A stretch of DNA of 64,000 bases, from positions 62,001-126,000 of the forward strand of contig CAYGDY010000001.1 in assembly GCA_964348795.1 (NCBI GenBank). Reading direction: 5' to 3'. Every line of letters begins with the position of its first letter. Positions within the stretch are counted from its first letter, which is position 1. The position numbers and the translations under genes were made by a program. Under the pieces are notes generated by a model. The model searched no databases, was not told the origin of the DNA, and saw nothing but the letters and a program-made list of their open reading frames with translations. Shown in pieces: positions 8,163 through 17,289 of the stretch. Origin of the DNA: JADLAT01 sp964348795 (lineage in GTDB: Bacteria > Pseudomonadota > Alphaproteobacteria > Micavibrionales > Micavibrionaceae).

Positions 8163-10245
8163 ATGAAACGAATTTTACACGTTTTATTGTTTTCTATGAT
8201 ATTGCCCGTTTTTACATTGTGGCCACAGGGGGCTTTGCAACAAGCTCCTTTGCCGAAGGTACCAGGAAGCGCTTTGGTGCTGGATCTTGGGACGTATGGG
8301 ACTGCTTATACAAACGGCCATGGGCCTGGTTCTGTCTACTGGGATGTCGACTCTGACGGTTTCAGCGAACAAACTTCATGGATGAGTCCAGAGGATGGAT
8401 TTTTAGCGTTTGACTGGAACAGGAACGGCATTATCGACAATAGTGGGGAATTGTTTGGTAGTCAGCCTTTTCAAAAAAATGTCCGAAACGGGTTTGATCA
8501 ACTCAGGCAACTCGATAGCAATCAGGATGGACGAATGTCCTCTGCCGATAAATTATATGCCGGCCTTAAAGTTTGGACAGACACAAGGATGGACGGGATC
8601 TGTAAGGCAAATGAAATACAGACACTGGCGCAGGCAGGGATTACGAGTATCAATCTTGCCTATAAAGAGGTTTCAAGAGATCGGGGGGCCAGAGACTGCT
8701 ATGGTTCAGCAGGAAGGCACATTTATTCAAAATGGTGTGTTCCGGACGGTTGAAGCGACATGGTTCTTGGTCGATCAAGTCAATTCGGAGTATATGCTTT
8801 TCACCCCCATGAAAGTAGAGGATGCGAATATCCCTGAAATACGGGGGTATGGGAATTTGCCTGATTTGCGTAAGGCGATGGCGCAGGATAAGATTTTGCG
8901 AAAAATGGTGGAGGAGCTTTCTTCCCCAACATTATCGAGGCTTGTGGATCCGGCCTTTCATCTGCAGGATAAAATGGAACAGATTTTGTATCGGTGGGCA
9001 GGGGTACAAAATGTGGATCCGAATAGTCGAGGCGGGGTTTTTGATGCACGAAAATTCGGGGTTATAGAAAGATTTTTGCAGACGCATTTGAAAGACACGC
9101 CTGAAAATCCTCAGTGGTTTATGCGCTATGACGAGTCTTGGCATATTATATTGGATGGAATGTCCGCGGAACTTCTACTCCAAAGCGGGCTGGGGGCGCT
9201 GTATGGCTATCCGTACTATCAGGGTTATAAAGGGCGATTTGCGATAGGGGATGTAGAAGGCTCCTTTACTCTCCACTACAAGGTCTCTGCAAGAAGTTCA
9301 TATAATGAAAAAGAGGGGTTAACGGATTTTCTAACACAGACTGCAGGGCACGATATTTACATCTTTCATCCAGGTGATGTTACTGCTCTGGAGGGCAAAT
9401 TGTTTACATTGTCTCAGGATAATGGGATGGGGGGAGATGTTATCTTACTTGCTGGTTTTAAACCGGAGGAGGTTAAAATTACGGATGAAAAGGCCATGAA
9501 TTTACCTTATGCTGTAAACATAATTCTTCCAAATAACGAAACCATCAAACTTGATGTGACCAATCCTTCGCGAGATATGCCCGATGGCAAGCGTGTGCCG
9601 CGCATAGTGTTTGATGACGGCACAATGCTGACGTATGATTTGGAAAATTCGAACGTCCATTTTCAGAAAAATGCTTTGTACCAAAGCGGCCCTTGTATTT
9701 GTAACTCTCCAGAAGATTGCTGGGCGGAGGGACAAACGAAAGACGTCCCCCCAAATTATGGATTCCATAAAAATGAAGTGCGAGGAGGTATGGGGAAGGA
9801 CATCCTTTCAGGAGACTCTGGGGTTGATGTCCTGAATGGCGGGGATGGGGATGATATTCTCAATGCCAAGGGTTTTGCTGATACGCTGATTGGTGGTTTG
9901 GGGGCCGATATCTTTGTGTTGGAGCCAATTGAAAATTCACGAAGTTTTGAACCAGTCACGCTCTCAGACTTTAATTTATCCGAAGGGGATAGGATTAATA
10001 TATCAAAATTTTTGGATATTTATGACCCCGTGAATCAAGTGGTGACGGATTATATTCGGATTGTTTCAATAGGTGACGACACATTCTTGAGTATTGATAC
10101 GGATGGTTCAGGGGTGGGAAGTTTTTGGCAAGAGATCGCCATACTCAATGGCGCAAAGGGGTTGACGGAGAATGTGGCAACTTTGATTGATCAAGGGGCC
10201 CTTGTGATTTCTCCTTCTTCCACTGAAACGAGCTCTCAGCAGTAA
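8163..10245 (+). pseudogene. RTX-type calcium-binding secreted protein, frameshifted
   Basis: Two overlapping frames make one protein of about 690 residues. Frame one (8163-8690) gives a signal-like hydrophobic N-terminus, then the module LVLDLG...WDVDSDGF...DWNRNGIIDNSGELFG...LDSNQDG typical of the region before RTX repeats. Frame two (from about 8690 to 10245) ends with GGMGKDILSGDSGVDVLNGG repeats and GADIFVL...LSDF, the usual C-terminal type I secretion region. The shift falls near the G6 run at 8683-8688; deleting one G restores one frame. It could be a decayed gene, phase variation or a sequence error. The gene is visibly more A+T-rich than its neighbours. No type I exporter genes lie nearby. 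Confidence 0.75.
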
Positions 10246-10345
10246 CGGCGCAAACAGATAAAATCAGGCTGGCGCAATCTGCAACTTTGCGGTATGAAAG
10301 ATGAGACAAGCGCTTATTCAAACTCCTTCAACAACGGTGTGCATA

Positions 10346-11002
10346 ATGGATTTTCAAAAAGCCCGCAAAAATATGGTGGACTGCCAGATTCATACTGGCG
10401 GTGTGATTTTGCCGGCCTTGCTGGCGGCGTTCGAGACGGTTCCCCGTGAGCGCTTCGTGCCGGAATCGGCGCAAGGTGTGTCGTGTGTGGATGAATCCCT
10501 GCCGCTTGAGGCGGGGCGTTTTCTGCTGGAGCCTCTCGTGCAGGCCAGAATGATTCAGGCGCTGGCACCCCAGCCCACCGATGTCGTGCTGGATATTGCG
10601 GGCGCGGGGTATTCTTCTGCGTTGCTGTCGTCTCTGGTGAGCACGGTGGTCATGATCGAGGAATCCGCAATGTTGCGGGCCCGTTCTGCAAAAATTTTCA
10701 AGGAATATGGCTATGCCAATATTGTGGCCATTGAGGGGCAGTTTACGGACGGGGCGCCACACGCTGGCCCGTATGACGGGATTTTGATCAATGGCGCGGT
10801 CACGGAGGTTCCCAGGGACCTTCTTTCCCAGCTGGCGCCGAAGGGGCGGCTGGTGGCCCTTCTCAAAACCCCCAAAGCCATGGTCGGAACTGTGGTGCTT
10901 TTCGAGAACAATGATGACGGGACGTACAAGTCTTCTCTGCTTTTTGATTCCGCCGCACATTACGTGCCAGGTTTTACACCTGCTCCGGCCTTTATGTTTT
11001 AA
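10346..11002 (+). CDS. Protein-L-isoaspartate O-methyltransferase family protein
   Basis: Class I SAM-dependent methyltransferase fold of the Pcm family, 218 residues. The N-terminal MVDCQI and VPRERFVPE motifs of the family are clear. SAM motif I is irregular: LDIAGAGYSS is one residue shorter than the usual LDxGxGxGY loop, so activity as isoaspartyl repair enzyme is doubtful. The frame opens at 10301, but the ATG at 10346 (MDFQKARKNMVDCQ) fits the family. In many relatives a tolC gene follows; here popZ does. Confidence 0.85.
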   Translation: MDFQKARKNMVDCQIHTGGVILPALLAAFETVPRERFVPESAQGVSCVDESLPLEAGRFLLEPLVQARMIQALAPQPTDVVLDIAGAGYSSALLSSLVSTVVMIEESAMLRARSAKIFKEYGYANIVAIEGQFTDGAPHAGPYDGILINGAVTEVPRDLLSQLAPKGRLVALLKTPKAMVGTVVLFENNDDGTYKSSLLFDSAAHYVPGFTPAPAFMF

Positions 11003-11142
11003 GGTCTGTCTCCGAGGCCGGCCTTCCTTGCGTTTTAAAAACTTATGTGGATAGGGTGAAAAAAGAGCAGGGGTGCCTCTTTGACAAGCGGGGTGCAATA
11101 GTGGACAGTGAAGTGATTGGGATTATCGGATAAAAGAATTTT

Positions 11143-11772
11143 ATGGCTAAACAAGACGCAGATCAGGAACTTTCCATTGAGGAAATCCTTAACTCGATTC
11201 GTCAGATTATTTCTGATGACGAAGTGGACGCGACCGCGCAGGGGGAACCTGAAAAGCCTGAAGCGCCGTCGTCTGCGCCGGTTGCCGATCCTTTTGTGTC
11301 CGGTGATGATGATGATGTGATCGAGCTGAAGGACCGTGTGGAGGATGAGCCGGCTTTTGTGCCGGAGGATATCGCGCCCGAACCGGAAATTATCGTGGAA
11401 ATGCAGGAAGCCCTGCCGCAGGAACCTGTGCCGATTATCGCACCGCCGCCAGAGCCAGAGCCCGTCATGGAAACACCGCCCCCACCCGCACAGCCGCCGC
11501 AAAAACCGCCACCACCACTCCCGCCAAGGCCGGCCCCTGTGGAGTCTGATTCCCTGCTCACAGACATGGCAGAGGACGCCGCGTTTTCTGCCTTTTCGGA
11601 GCTGGCCCGCAAAACGGCGGTGGAATATGGCGGGATCACGCTGGAGGAGATTGTCCGGAGCGAGCTCAAGCCCATGCTAAGAGACTGGCTGGACCGTCAT
11701 CTCCCCTCTATGATAGAGCGATTAGTTCAAGAGGAGCTGGAGCGTGTTTCAAAACGCGTGATCGGGGATTGA
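11143..11772 (+). CDS. popZ: PopZ-like polar organising protein (DUF2497)
   Basis: PopZ assembles a cell-pole scaffold that anchors the ParB-origin complex in alphaproteobacteria. The 209-residue protein has the family's three-part make-up: N-terminal helix LSIEEILNSIRQIISDDE (residues 9-27), a long acidic and proline-rich middle (about 30-135), and the C-terminal oligomerisation helices ending LDRHLPSMIERLVQEELERV. The following valS is the usual neighbour. Localisation is known for Caulobacter, inferred here. Confidence 0.88.
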   Translation: MAKQDADQELSIEEILNSIRQIISDDEVDATAQGEPEKPEAPSSAPVADPFVSGDDDDVIELKDRVEDEPAFVPEDIAPEPEIIVEMQEALPQEPVPIIAPPPEPEPVMETPPPPAQPPQKPPPPLPPRPAPVESDSLLTDMAEDAAFSAFSELARKTAVEYGGITLEEIVRSELKPMLRDWLDRHLPSMIERLVQEELERVSKRVIGD

Positions 11773-11788
11773 TTTTCATACAATTTTT

Positions 11789-11849
11789 GTCATTCTGAGG
11801 CGTAGCCGAAGAATCTCAAAACGAGATCCTTCGCGTTGCTCAGGATGAC
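11789..11849. repeat. Dispersed palindromic repeat, family A (copy 1)
   Basis: Starts GTCATTCTGAGG and ends CTCAGGATGAC, so the ends are near-perfect inverted repeats; inside are GAAGAATCTC and GAGATCCTTCG, again inverted. The unit can fold into one long hairpin. Related copies are at 16572, 17214, 26831 and 28248. It fills the popZ-valS gap. Confidence 0.8.
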
Positions 11850-11939
11850 AAACTGAGGGCTCATATTTTTCTTCAAAAGCCTCCATCTTCCTGCTACAAC
11901 GCTCCCTAATACAACCCAAAAACTGCAGTGCGAAAAGCC

Positions 11940-14699
11940 ATGTCCGAGAAAAAAACTGAAATCCAGCACTATGCCGAGTGGGAAAAATCCGGCGCGTTTG
12001 CCTGTCACCCGTCCAGCGCCGCCACGCCCTTTACGGTGATGATGCCGCCGCCCAATGTGACAGGTTCGCTCCATATGGGGCATGCCCTGAATATGAGTTT
12101 GCAGGATATTTTAACGCGCTATGCCCGTATGCGGGGGCGCGATGCGCTGTGGCAACCCGGGACGGATCATGCCGGCATTGCTACGCAAATGGTGGTGGAG
12201 CGACAACTGGCGGAAAAACAGATTGTTCGGAGTCGCGATCTCACCCGCGAACAATTTCTGGAGCATGTCTGGGCATGGAAGGCGGAATCGGGTGGCACGA
12301 TTGTGAACCAGCTTAAACGCCTTGGCGCCTCGCCCGATTGGTCGCGGGAGCGTTTCACGATGGATGCAGGCCTGTCCAAGGCCGTCACAAAGGTGTTTGT
12401 CCAGCTCTACAAGGAAGGGCTGATTTACAAGGATTCTCGCCTTGTGAACTGGGACCCGCATTTCCAAACCGCCATTTCAGATGTCGAGGTCGAACAGCGC
12501 GAGCAAAAGGGGCAGATGTGGCATATCCGCTACCCCATCGAGGGCGCAGAGGAAGAATTTATTACCGTGGCCACTACGCGGCCCGAAACTCTGCTGGGCG
12601 ATACCGCGATTGCCGTGCATCCAGATGATGAACGCTATAAAGCGTTAATCGGGAAATTCGTTTCCGTTCCCCTCACGGCGCGGCTGGTGCCCATTATTGC
12701 CGATGAATATTCCGATCCGGAAAAAGGCTCTGGCGCGGTGAAAATCACCCCCGCGCATGACTTCAACGATTTCGAGGTGGGCAAACGGCATAACCTGCCC
12801 ATGATCAATATTTTTGACAAAACCGCCTGTATTGTGGAGCGGGACGATATTCCGCCCGAATACTGGGGGCTGGAGCGGTTCGAGGCGCGTAAAAAGATTC
12901 TCGCCGAGTTGGAAGAGATGGAATTGCTGACCGGAGTCGAGGATGTCAAAAACAGCCTGCCCTATGGGGATCGCTCCGGCGTGGTGATCGAGCCGTTTTT
13001 GACAGAGCAATGGTATTGCGATGCCGCAACTCTTGCAAAACCCGCGATTGAAGCGGTGGAAACGGGCAAAACCGTCTTCGTGCCGAAAAACTGGGAAAAC
13101 ACCTATTTTGAATGGATGCGCAATATCCAGCCGTGGTGTATCTCCCGCCAGCTCTGGTGGGGGCATCAAATCCCCGCATGGTACGGCCCAGCGCTTGAAG
13201 TAGATTGGGAAACAAATGTTCAAAAAATTAAAATTTTTGTTTCGGAAAGCCAAGAAAAGGCCATTCAAGAGGCCAAGGAATACTATGGCGATAACGTGGA
13301 GATTGAAATTGGATCTCAACATGAATTCATATGGATGGATGGGATAGTAAAAAAAATTATTATTGCTCGCGATGAGGACGTGCTGGACACGTGGTTTTCC
13401 TCCGCGCTCTGGCCGTTTTCTACGCTTGGCTGGCCCGATGACGTGCCGGAGGTCGCCCGCTATTACCCGGGCGATGTTCTGGTCACGGGGTTTGATATTA
13501 TTTTCTTCTGGGTTGCCCGTATGATGATGATGGGCTTGCACTTCATGGACGATGTGCCGTTCAAAACGGTCTATATCCACGCCCTTGTCCGTGATGCCAA
13601 GGGGCAGAAAATGTCCAAGTCCAAGGGCAATGTCATGGACCCGCTCGATCTGATCAACACATATGGCGCGGATGCCGTGCGCTTTACCCTGACCGCCATG
13701 GCGGCGCAGGGACGCGATGTGAAATTGTCCGAGGAACGGGTGGAAGGCTACCGCAATTTTGTCACGAAGCTTCGCAATGCGGTCAAATATTGCGAGATGA
13801 ATGGTTGCGCGTTTGATCCAGCCTTTGATCCCGCCACGGCAGAAAACCTTCACCCCCTGAACCAATGGATCATCTATAACGCGGTAGAAATGACGCAGGC
13901 CGTGCAAAAGGGGATCAAGGAGTACAAATTCAACGAGGCCGCGAGCGCGATTTACCAATTCGTCTGGGGCACGTTTTGTGACTGGTTTATTGAATTTTCA
14001 AAGGATTCCTTTGAAAATCACGCGGGGCACGATGTTGCGCAACTCCATAAAACGGCCAGCTGGGTGCTGGAGCGGATTTTCACCGTCATCAACCCCTTTA
14101 TGCCCTTCGTATCGGAGGAACTTCACGAAAGCTTTAGTAAGGGAAAAACATTGCTCCTGGCCTCCCCTTGGCCGGATCTGGAAAAGGATGAGGCCCTCAA
14201 GCAAAAAACCGCAGGTGTGCTCAAGGATATCCAGCTTTTACAGGATGTGATCGGCACGATCCGGAGTTTGCGCAGTGATTTGAATATTTCGCCTGCGCAA
14301 AAACTCCCGCTGTATATTGACGATTTTCAAGGCGTTCTGGCGGGACAACAACATTATCGCCTGCTGGATAAAATCCGGAAACTCAAACGCTTGGCACGAC
14401 TCGAAAACGTGACCTTTGGCGGGGTCCCGCACGATTGCATCCAGATTGTCGTGGGCGGGGTCATGTTGGCCTTTCCGAAATCGGAAATTAAAGACATAGG
14501 TTCTGTCAAAGCCCGCCTGCAAAAAGAACAGGAAAAGCTGGACAGCGAAATTGCAAAAATCCTCAAAAATCTGGGCAATGAACGCTTTGTGGCGAACGCC
14601 CCGCCGGAGATTATCGAGGAACAGCACACCCGCAAGGCTGAATTTGAAACCACACACGAAAAACTCTCCCAAGCCCTCAAACAGTTGGAGGACTCCTGA
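11940..14699 (+). CDS. valS: Valyl-tRNA synthetase
   Basis: Charges tRNA-Val. Class I signatures are PPPNVTGSLHMGHAL (HIGH) near the start and GQKMSKSKGN (KMSKS); the editing insert is between them and a coiled-coil arm closes the protein. About 919 residues, normal length. The frame opens at a GTG at 11928; the ATG at 11940 (MSEKKTEIQHYAEWEKSG) is preferred. Codons between about 13200 and 13380 are strikingly A+T-rich compared with the rest. Confidence 0.97.
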   Translation: MSEKKTEIQHYAEWEKSGAFACHPSSAATPFTVMMPPPNVTGSLHMGHALNMSLQDILTRYARMRGRDALWQPGTDHAGIATQMVVERQLAEKQIVRSRDLTREQFLEHVWAWKAESGGTIVNQLKRLGASPDWSRERFTMDAGLSKAVTKVFVQLYKEGLIYKDSRLVNWDPHFQTAISDVEVEQREQKGQMWHIRYPIEGAEEEFITVATTRPETLLGDTAIAVHPDDERYKALIGKFVSVPLTARLVPIIADEYSDPEKGSGAVKITPAHDFNDFEVGKRHNLPMINIFDKTACIVERDDIPPEYWGLERFEARKKILAELEEMELLTGVEDVKNSLPYGDRSGVVIEPFLTEQWYCDAATLAKPAIEAVETGKTVFVPKNWENTYFEWMRNIQPWCISRQLWWGHQIPAWYGPALEVDWETNVQKIKIFVSESQEKAIQEAKEYYGDNVEIEIGSQHEFIWMDGIVKKIIIARDEDVLDTWFSSALWPFSTLGWPDDVPEVARYYPGDVLVTGFDIIFFWVARMMMMGLHFMDDVPFKTVYIHALVRDAKGQKMSKSKGNVMDPLDLINTYGADAVRFTLTAMAAQGRDVKLSEERVEGYRNFVTKLRNAVKYCEMNGCAFDPAFDPATAENLHPLNQWIIYNAVEMTQAVQKGIKEYKFNEAASAIYQFVWGTFCDWFIEFSKDSFENHAGHDVAQLHKTASWVLERIFTVINPFMPFVSEELHESFSKGKTLLLASPWPDLEKDEALKQKTAGVLKDIQLLQDVIGTIRSLRSDLNISPAQKLPLYIDDFQGVLAGQQHYRLLDKIRKLKRLARLENVTFGGVPHDCIQIVVGGVMLAFPKSEIKDIGSVKARLQKEQEKLDSEIAKILKNLGNERFVANAPPEIIEEQHTRKAEFETTHEKLSQALKQLEDS

Positions 14700-14729
14700 C
14701 AGGGGTGTGACAGACTGCAGAAATAAAGA

Positions 14730-14751
14730 GAGCCGCTTCCAAAAGCGGCTC
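14730..14751 (-). terminator. Rho-independent terminator of rpmE
   Basis: A perfect nine-base stem GAGCCGCTT / AAGCGGCTC with a four-base loop. On the minus strand it is followed by a T-rich run (CTCTTTATTTC), as expected for the end of rpmE. It may also stop valS transcripts from the other side, but without T run. Confidence 0.75.
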
Positions 14752-14780
14752 ACATTCGTGGGATGACGAGGGAAAAGGCT

Positions 14781-15047
14781 TTACGCCTTTCCTTCCTCTT
14801 CTTCCTTTTTCGGCTGGGCGTTTTCACCCGCCAGACCAAAACCGCCGAAACGCTTTTCAAATTTGGATAGCTGACCGCGCTCAACCACTTTACCCGTACC
14901 ACCTTGCCAGGCGGGATGAGTCAAAGGATCAACGTCCAGTTTCATGACATCGCCTTCCTTGCCGTATGTGCTACGGGTCATGTACTCTGTGCCATCTGTC
15001 ATAACGATTTTAATCGCATGATAATCGGGGTGTATATCGGCTTTCAT
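14781..15047 (-). CDS. rpmE: Ribosomal protein L31
   Basis: Large-subunit ribosomal protein, 88 residues. MKADIHPDYHAIKIVMTDG and the later HPAWQGG and FEKRFGGFGL stretches are the alphaproteobacterial L31 pattern. It lacks the CxxC zinc ligands found in zinc-binding L31 types and has an acidic C-terminal tail (KKEEEEGKA). The ATG at 15047 has AGGAG ten bases ahead; an in-frame upstream extension to 15320 is not part of the protein. Confidence 0.95.
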   Translation of the reverse strand: MKADIHPDYHAIKIVMTDGTEYMTRSTYGKEGDVMKLDVDPLTHPAWQGGTGKVVERGQLSKFEKRFGGFGLAGENAQPKKEEEEGKA

Positions 15048-15146
15048 TGCTCTTGTCTCCTGTAATTCAGGGGGCTTTTTAGCGGGAATCGGTCTGCGAT
15101 GCAAGAAGTTTTTCTTATGGGCTTGCCTTGACCCCGTTTTTTTGTG

Positions 15147-16181
15147 ATGAATACGGGCATGCCACATTGGAAACCCCATGTTTTTGCCGAAAAAAAACCG
15201 TTTCTGGCGGTGCGCAGAGCTTTGCGGGCGGTGGTGCGTGAATACTTTGAAAATCAAGGTTTTTGGGAGGTTGAAACCCCCATTCTTCAAGCGTGTCCGA
15301 CTTTTGAGACCCATATTCACGCCTTTGAAACGACCCTGTTGGGGGTGGATTTACAGCCCCAAGGCCCGCGCTATCTGCATACCAGCCCCGAATATGCGAT
15401 GAAAAAGTTCCTCGTGGCGGGGGTGGAGGCGATGTATCAGCTTTGCCCCGTTTACAGAAACGGGGAGGGCTCCCGCCTTCATAGCCCAGAATTTACCATG
15501 CTGGAATGGTATCGGGCCCATACGGATTATCATGCGATGATGGAAGATTGCGAAACCTTGCTGAAGGTCTGCGCAGAAAAACTTGAACTTCCCCATTTGC
15601 GTTTTGCGGGGCGGGCATGTGACCCTAGCCGTCCATTTGAAAGGCTTTCCGTGCGGGCGGCCTTTGCCCGCTATGCGAAAATGGAGTTGAATATATTTTT
15701 AGAGGATGTCGAAGGCTTTCGCGCCGCCCTCATCGCGCAGAACATCCGCATGGCGGAAGGCGATGCATGGGATGATCTCTTTTTTCGTGTCATGGCGGAG
15801 AAAATTGAGCCATATTTGGGGATGGAAACGCCTTGTATCTTGCATGATTATCCCGCTGGCCTTGCACCGCTTTCACGCCGATGCGCGTCTGATCCGCGCT
15901 ATGCGGAGCGTTTTGAGGTGTATGTCTGCGGGGTGGAGCTGGCCAATGCCTCAAGCGAGCTGTGCGATCCGCTTGAACAAAGACGGCAATACGAAGCGCA
16001 AATGGTGGAGAAGTCCCGTTTATACGGCGCACGATATCCCTTGGAGGAGGATTTTATGGCGGCGTTGGAATACGGCATGCCGCCCTCAAGCGGATGCGCC
16101 CTCGGTTTTGACCGCCTTGTGATGCTCGCAACCAACGCAGAGCGGATTGATCAGGTGTTATGGAGTGGTTCATCATTGTAA
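15147..16181 (+). CDS. epmA: EF-P--lysine lysyltransferase EpmA (lysyl-tRNA synthetase paralogue)
   Basis: Catalytic core of a class II lysyl-tRNA synthetase without the anticodon-binding domain, about 344 residues, the GenX/PoxA/EpmA layout. Motif 2 region YRNGEGSRLHSPEFTMLEWYRA and motif 3 GCALGFDRLVML are clear. EpmA attaches beta-lysine to elongation factor P. The usual partners epmB and efp are not adjacent. The start may be 15147 or 15159. The last 31 bases overlap the convergent ParB-like gene. Confidence 0.9.
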   Translation: MNTGMPHWKPHVFAEKKPFLAVRRALRAVVREYFENQGFWEVETPILQACPTFETHIHAFETTLLGVDLQPQGPRYLHTSPEYAMKKFLVAGVEAMYQLCPVYRNGEGSRLHSPEFTMLEWYRAHTDYHAMMEDCETLLKVCAEKLELPHLRFAGRACDPSRPFERLSVRAAFARYAKMELNIFLEDVEGFRAALIAQNIRMAEGDAWDDLFFRVMAEKIEPYLGMETPCILHDYPAGLAPLSRRCASDPRYAERFEVYVCGVELANASSELCDPLEQRRQYEAQMVEKSRLYGARYPLEEDFMAALEYGMPPSSGCALGFDRLVMLATNAERIDQVLWSGSSL

Positions 16182-16555
16182 GGGAGGTCTTTGAGGCTTA
16201 CATTGATATAGTGGGGGGCAGGGTCTTGTTGAAATTGTACCGCCTTAATAGTGGTATGCCCTGAAACAAAGGCTTTTGCAACACGGTGCATCCCGTCCAG
16301 TACACGACCAGAAGCACATAAAATGATGGGGTGTTGGAGGTCACATTCCAGAATAAGTTTTGTATGTTCTGACACGTTTTTGACAGTGGGTTCGGGATCG
16401 TCTGCCCCAGAAAACCAGTATTTTTCGTTCAGTTCCTTGATATCTGTAAGTGATATGTTTTGAACAGGAAACTCATGTGATAGTCGTATCAAACATTTCA
16501 CGTCCCAGATGTGGTATTCTTGGCCTACAAGGCGAATATGATATTGTTGGCGCAA
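16151..16555 (-). CDS. Small ParB/sulfiredoxin-like domain protein
   Basis: 134 residues starting at TTG with AGGGG six bases ahead. The segment HPIILCASGRVLDGMHRVAKAF near residues 75-96 matches the ParB/Srx core (GxxxDGxHR), known as a nucleotide-binding element. No helix-turn-helix DNA-binding part is seen, so this is not a chromosome-partitioning ParB. Function unknown. Its 3' end overlaps epmA by 31 bases tail to tail. Confidence 0.65.
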   Translation of the reverse strand: MRQQYHIRLVGQEYHIWDVKCLIRLSHEFPVQNISLTDIKELNEKYWFSGADDPEPTVKNVSEHTKLILECDLQHPIILCASGRVLDGMHRVAKAFVSGHTTIKAVQFQQDPAPHYINVSLKDLPYNDEPLHNT

Positions 16556-16571
16556 AATTAACCCCTATGTT

Positions 16572-16670
16572 GTCATCCTGAGCGCAGGGCCAAGAGGCCC
16601 GTAGTCGAAGGATCTCCTCCTTGAAAATACACAAGATCCCTCGATTGCGCTACGCTTCACTCGGGATAAC
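16572..16670. repeat. Dispersed palindromic repeat, family A (copy 2, longer variant)
   Basis: Begins GTCATCCTGAGCGCAG and ends CTCGGGATAAC with inner GAAGGATCTCC and AAGATCCCTCG. It is longer than the other copies because of an extra GGGCCAAGAGGCCC hairpin in the left arm. Lies between the ParB-like and EndoU-type genes. Confidence 0.65.
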
Positions 16671-16676
16671 ATATCC

Positions 16677-17177
16677 TCAAGGTAGTGTGAGTTGCTCGGA
16701 TTTTTCATTGTCATTCGCGGGTTTTTGGCGAGCGGGGCAGGGGTTACGGGTGACGTTGAGGGGATAGGCCGTCACGATCTCGTTTTTCTCAGGGTTCACC
16801 ACTACGCGGATCGTGAGGCCTTCCACCGTATTTTCGCTGGTGACATAGCCGTTCTGCTCCGTTTTCCACTGGGCGTTATCATTGGCCGCCAGAGATTTCG
16901 CTGTGTCGATGATTTTGGCATCATCCCATGTGGCGGGAAATTCGGATTTACAGGCTTCACCGGCTCCGTGTTTATGGGAGGCCAGAAGATGTTCTTGCCG
17001 CTGGGCGGGGAGGGTCAATTTTTCTGGTACAATCCGAAAGTCTTCATCTTGCGCCGTTGTAGGCTCTGCTTGTGCTGTTTGAATGGCTTGCGGATAGTAA
17101 TCGAACAGGCCTTTTACAACCCATCCACCACTTGCAAGACAAACGGCCAGAGCAATCCAAAGAAGACGTTTTTTCAT
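16677..17177 (-). CDS. Exported EndoU-type nuclease domain protein
   Basis: 166 residues with an N-terminal membrane/signal segment (residues 4-20), so exported or anchored on the periplasmic side. From residue 63 the sequence HLLASHKHG...KSEFPATWDD and later TIRVVV...IVTAYP follows the bacterial EndoU nuclease domain known from contact-dependent toxins. Candidate catalytic residues are His63, His68 or His70 and Lys77. AAGGA lies nine bases before the ATG. No immunity gene, toxin repeats or secretion locus is adjacent; it stands between two family A repeats behind fba. RNase activity is inferred only from the fold. Confidence 0.68.
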   Translation of the reverse strand: MKKRLLWIALAVCLASGGWVVKGLFDYYPQAIQTAQAEPTTAQDEDFRIVPEKLTLPAQRQEHLLASHKHGAGEACKSEFPATWDDAKIIDTAKSLAANDNAQWKTEQNGYVTSENTVEGLTIRVVVNPEKNEIVTAYPLNVTRNPCPARQKPANDNEKSEQLTLP

Positions 17178-17213
17178 GGTTTTATAGTCCTTTTCTTATG
17201 ATGTATCTGCAAT

Positions 17214-17277
17214 GCCATCCTGAACGCAGTGAAGGATCTTGTCGACAAGAGATTCTTCGGCTTTGCCTCAGAATGAC
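17214..17277. repeat. Dispersed palindromic repeat, family A (copy 3)
   Basis: Begins GCCATCCTGAACGCAGTGAAGGATC and ends GCCTCAGAATGAC; AAGGATCTTG and AAGAGATTCTTCGG form the inner arms. It lies between fba and the EndoU-type gene and may act as a transcript-end hairpin for fba. Confidence 0.75.
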
Positions 17278-17289
17278 AGGATCGAAGGG

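Noticed and set aside
8683..8700. Programmed ribosomal frameshift in the RTX gene
   Set aside because: No slippery heptamer with stem-loop or stop codon context was seen; decay, phase variation or sequence error explains it better.
12645..13958. 437-residue minus-strand open frame
   Set aside because: Fully antisense to valS; low-complexity His/Arg/Phe-rich translation is typical of a shadow frame.
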